From NCBI RefSeq assembly GCF_036898095.1, contig NC_090744.1, positions 14,351,155-14,415,154 on the forward strand: a stretch of 64,000 nt of DNA. Direction: 5' to 3'. The stretch comes from Palaemon carinicauda (taxonomy: Eukaryota > Arthropoda > Malacostraca > Decapoda > Palaemonidae). Of this stretch, positions 62,306 through 64,000 are shown piece by piece. The notes under the pieces were generated by a model. That model was given only the letters and a program-made list of their open reading frames with translations, ran no database searches and was not told where the DNA came from. How positions within the stretch are numbered: position 1 is the stretch's first letter; each line of letters opens with the position of its first letter. The translations under genes were made by a program, and so were the position numbers.

Positions 62306-64000
62306 TTATTTCTTCCAGGTCCCTTTCATATCATCTTGTCCACTCGTAGGTCGTTCCTTTTTACTCCGGCTCACTTGGCCGTTCTCCTCTTGCCTCTCTT
62401 CGGAAAACAAATCCTCCAAGTTCTTTTCTCCACAGATTTCATTTTCTTTTTCAGCGGCCACTTTCTTTGTCTTACTCCTAGTCGTCATACAAAAAGGATA
62501 CATATACAGGTAGTCCTTCTTGACTTCAGTCATACGACTATACTTTAAAGGTTTTTCCGTAATAATGGGAAGAGGCACAAACGGCGCTCCACCAACCTCA
62601 TTACACAGCAGAACGTCTACTCTTTCGACAGCCAATGAATCCTCTAACGCAAAGTCAAATTGACTTATCACCAACTTGCTTGATAGTTTCAAATGGCAAA
62701 TTGGGGTAACTTCTTCACCTCCTATTCCCTTTAAAATAACCGAGTGTCCTGTGGGAGACTATTCCCCCAACAGGTGTACTCCTATTACCACAACACTATG
62801 GTTACAACCTGTGGCGCACAATCTCCTGACTGGGGTTCGCTCACTCCCATCTATTGCTGCTAACATATCTTCATAAGTATATGGTTTGTAGGTATCCACA
62901 CTGTTTGGATTTGTCCTATTCATTAAGCTATCATTAGCTGGCTTATTTTCCTCTTCGACCTTTCCCGATTTTTTCTTCGTCTTCACATTCTGTGAAGTTA
63001 AATTATCCTTAATCACTTTGGCAACTGCTTTTGGTTTGTTTGACCAACGTTCCTTAGTGATATGGCCTCTATTGTAACACTCAAAACAGACAATATCAAC
63101 CTTCTGCACGTCTTTAACGATACTTGAAAGAGGACGATTCGACTATTGTTGCAGTGGTACTATTGCATTCTGCTTAGGGACATTACCAGTGCTACTTCCA
63201 CTGTAACTATTGAATTTGTTCACATAATTATTACTGAACTGGTTTCCATGTTTTGACGAATACTTGATACTTGGTTGGAGCAACGGTTGAAATTAATTCT
63301 TGTCCGGGGAGGGTTTACGACTGATAATATTATAATCTCCACTCAATGGAGCGGCTTTATTAAGTATTTTTCACCTCTCTCTCTCTCTCTCTCAAGTACT
63401 TTCGAACATGTTCAGAAATCCATTGTAGATACGTTTCTAGTATTATCAGTTCTTATAAATCAGCCATCTTCCTTATATAAGTAGCCTCTGTCCATTTCTT
63501 GAAATATTGTCGTACCTTTTAACCATGATCCAGGAAAGTCATTTTCTCCTCCTTCCTCAAATATCGGAGCCTTTTATTATAATATTCAGGGGTCATCTGA
63601 TACACTTTCAGCACGCTCATTTTCACTTCATGTTACTCCTTCCTCTGGTCCTGAGATAAGGAAAGGTATGCACTGCGGCGCTTCCCAATCAATACACTCT
63701 GTAACAACACAGTCCATTTATCCTCCTCTGGCCGTTTCATTGTAGATGTGCCCGTTTCAAAATTATCAAAGAACTCATCTGGAGCCTCTTTTGTGTACCT
63801 TGGGTTTAACCTCTGGTTATTTCACACATTAAACACGGGTTCCAGCCTAGCAGGGGCCACCTTTGTCTGCGTTGACAACTGTGAACGGGCGTTCAACAGT
63901 TCCAACTCCTGCGCATGTCGCGCAATCTCTCTTGCCTCTTCCTTCTCCTTTTCTTCTCGTTCACCCTCTTTTTATTCTCCTTCTCCTTTTTTTTCCATCC
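62306..64000 (-). pseudogene. Gag, zinc knuckle, protease region of Gmr1-like copy 2 (runs off the window)
   Basis: Minus strand. From the window edge: Arg/Glu-rich coiled coil (about 64,000-63,890), then a capsid-like region in several frames (63,760-63,560; PEEDKWTVLL, SLSQDQRKE). The zinc-knuckle remnant CFECYNRGHITKER at about 63,090 has the last Cys replaced. The protease-like segment (62,860-62,760) is CATGCNHSVVVIGVHLLGE, with CATG in place of a DTG-type site. The post-protease segment 62,692-62,306 has FALEDSLAVERVDVLLCNEV and APFVPLPIITEKPLKYSRMT. Copy 1 has the same features. The 5' end lies outside the window. Confidence 0.82.
63375..63393. repeat. Short (CT)n
   Basis: About 19 bp of CT within the gag remnant. 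Confidence 0.9.

Overview
The window is eukaryotic, repeat-dominated DNA with no recognisable host gene, tRNA or rRNA. Long (TA)n, (CT/GA)n and (CA)n arrays recur every few kilobases. Between them lie animal-type transposons: RTE-like non-LTR elements, Gypsy-class LTR elements (CsRn1-like, Gmr1-like and others), a hAT with a TTF/DUF4371-type transposase, a Tigger/pogo element and an Academ-like DNA transposon. The mix, and the stem-loop 3' tail of the first non-LTR element, suggest a crustacean, probably a decapod. That is inference from family resemblance; no species-level marker was seen.

Layout. 0.2-4.2 kb: inverted gag fragment (-) head-to-head with a nearly intact RTE-like endonuclease/reverse transcriptase (+). 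6.8-8.8 kb: gag, tRNA-Lys-like primer site and LTR remnant (-). 9.8-14.5 kb: decayed hAT element (-). 14.6-17.2 kb: Tigger element (-). 17.46-21.79 kb: CsRn1-like Gypsy element with two 297-bp LTRs and a GAAA target duplication (+). 22.0-25.8 kb: RT and gag fragments. 26.04-32.48 kb: a young, internally deleted Gmr1-like LTR element (-) with nearly identical 1.1-kb LTRs and a minisatellite leader. 33.3-33.9 kb: gag and LTR scraps. 34.22-41.29 kb: complete Academ-like DNA transposon. 43.6-45.7 kb: two RT fragments in opposite orientation. 46.0-50.7 kb: Gmr1-like copy 1 (+). 51.0-58.7 kb: a Gypsy element (-) with an RTE-like insertion at 55.9-58.05 kb. 58.7-64.0 kb: Gmr1-like copy 2 (-), running off the window.

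The best candidate for an intact system is the 7.08-kb element at 34,217-41,292. It has about 130-bp imperfect terminal inverted repeats (about 80% alike over the inner 100 bp), a possible 3-bp ATA target duplication and one uninterrupted 1,553-codon ORF. The protein has an N-terminal Cys/His cluster, a central region of the large uncharacterised transposase-like type common in aquatic invertebrates, and a C-terminal block in which all seven FEN-1/XPG active-site carboxylates have spatially matching counterparts. XPG nuclease plus 3-4 bp duplications is the hallmark of the Academ superfamily. A second theme is gene order: the Gmr1-like elements place integrase before reverse transcriptase/RNase H, as in Copia, although their proteins are Gypsy-like.

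Nearly everything else is broken by stops, frameshifts and deletions. Intact ORFs of note are the Academ-like protein and the gag-integrase fusion in the young Gmr1-like element. Boundaries given without a stated terminal motif are approximate.
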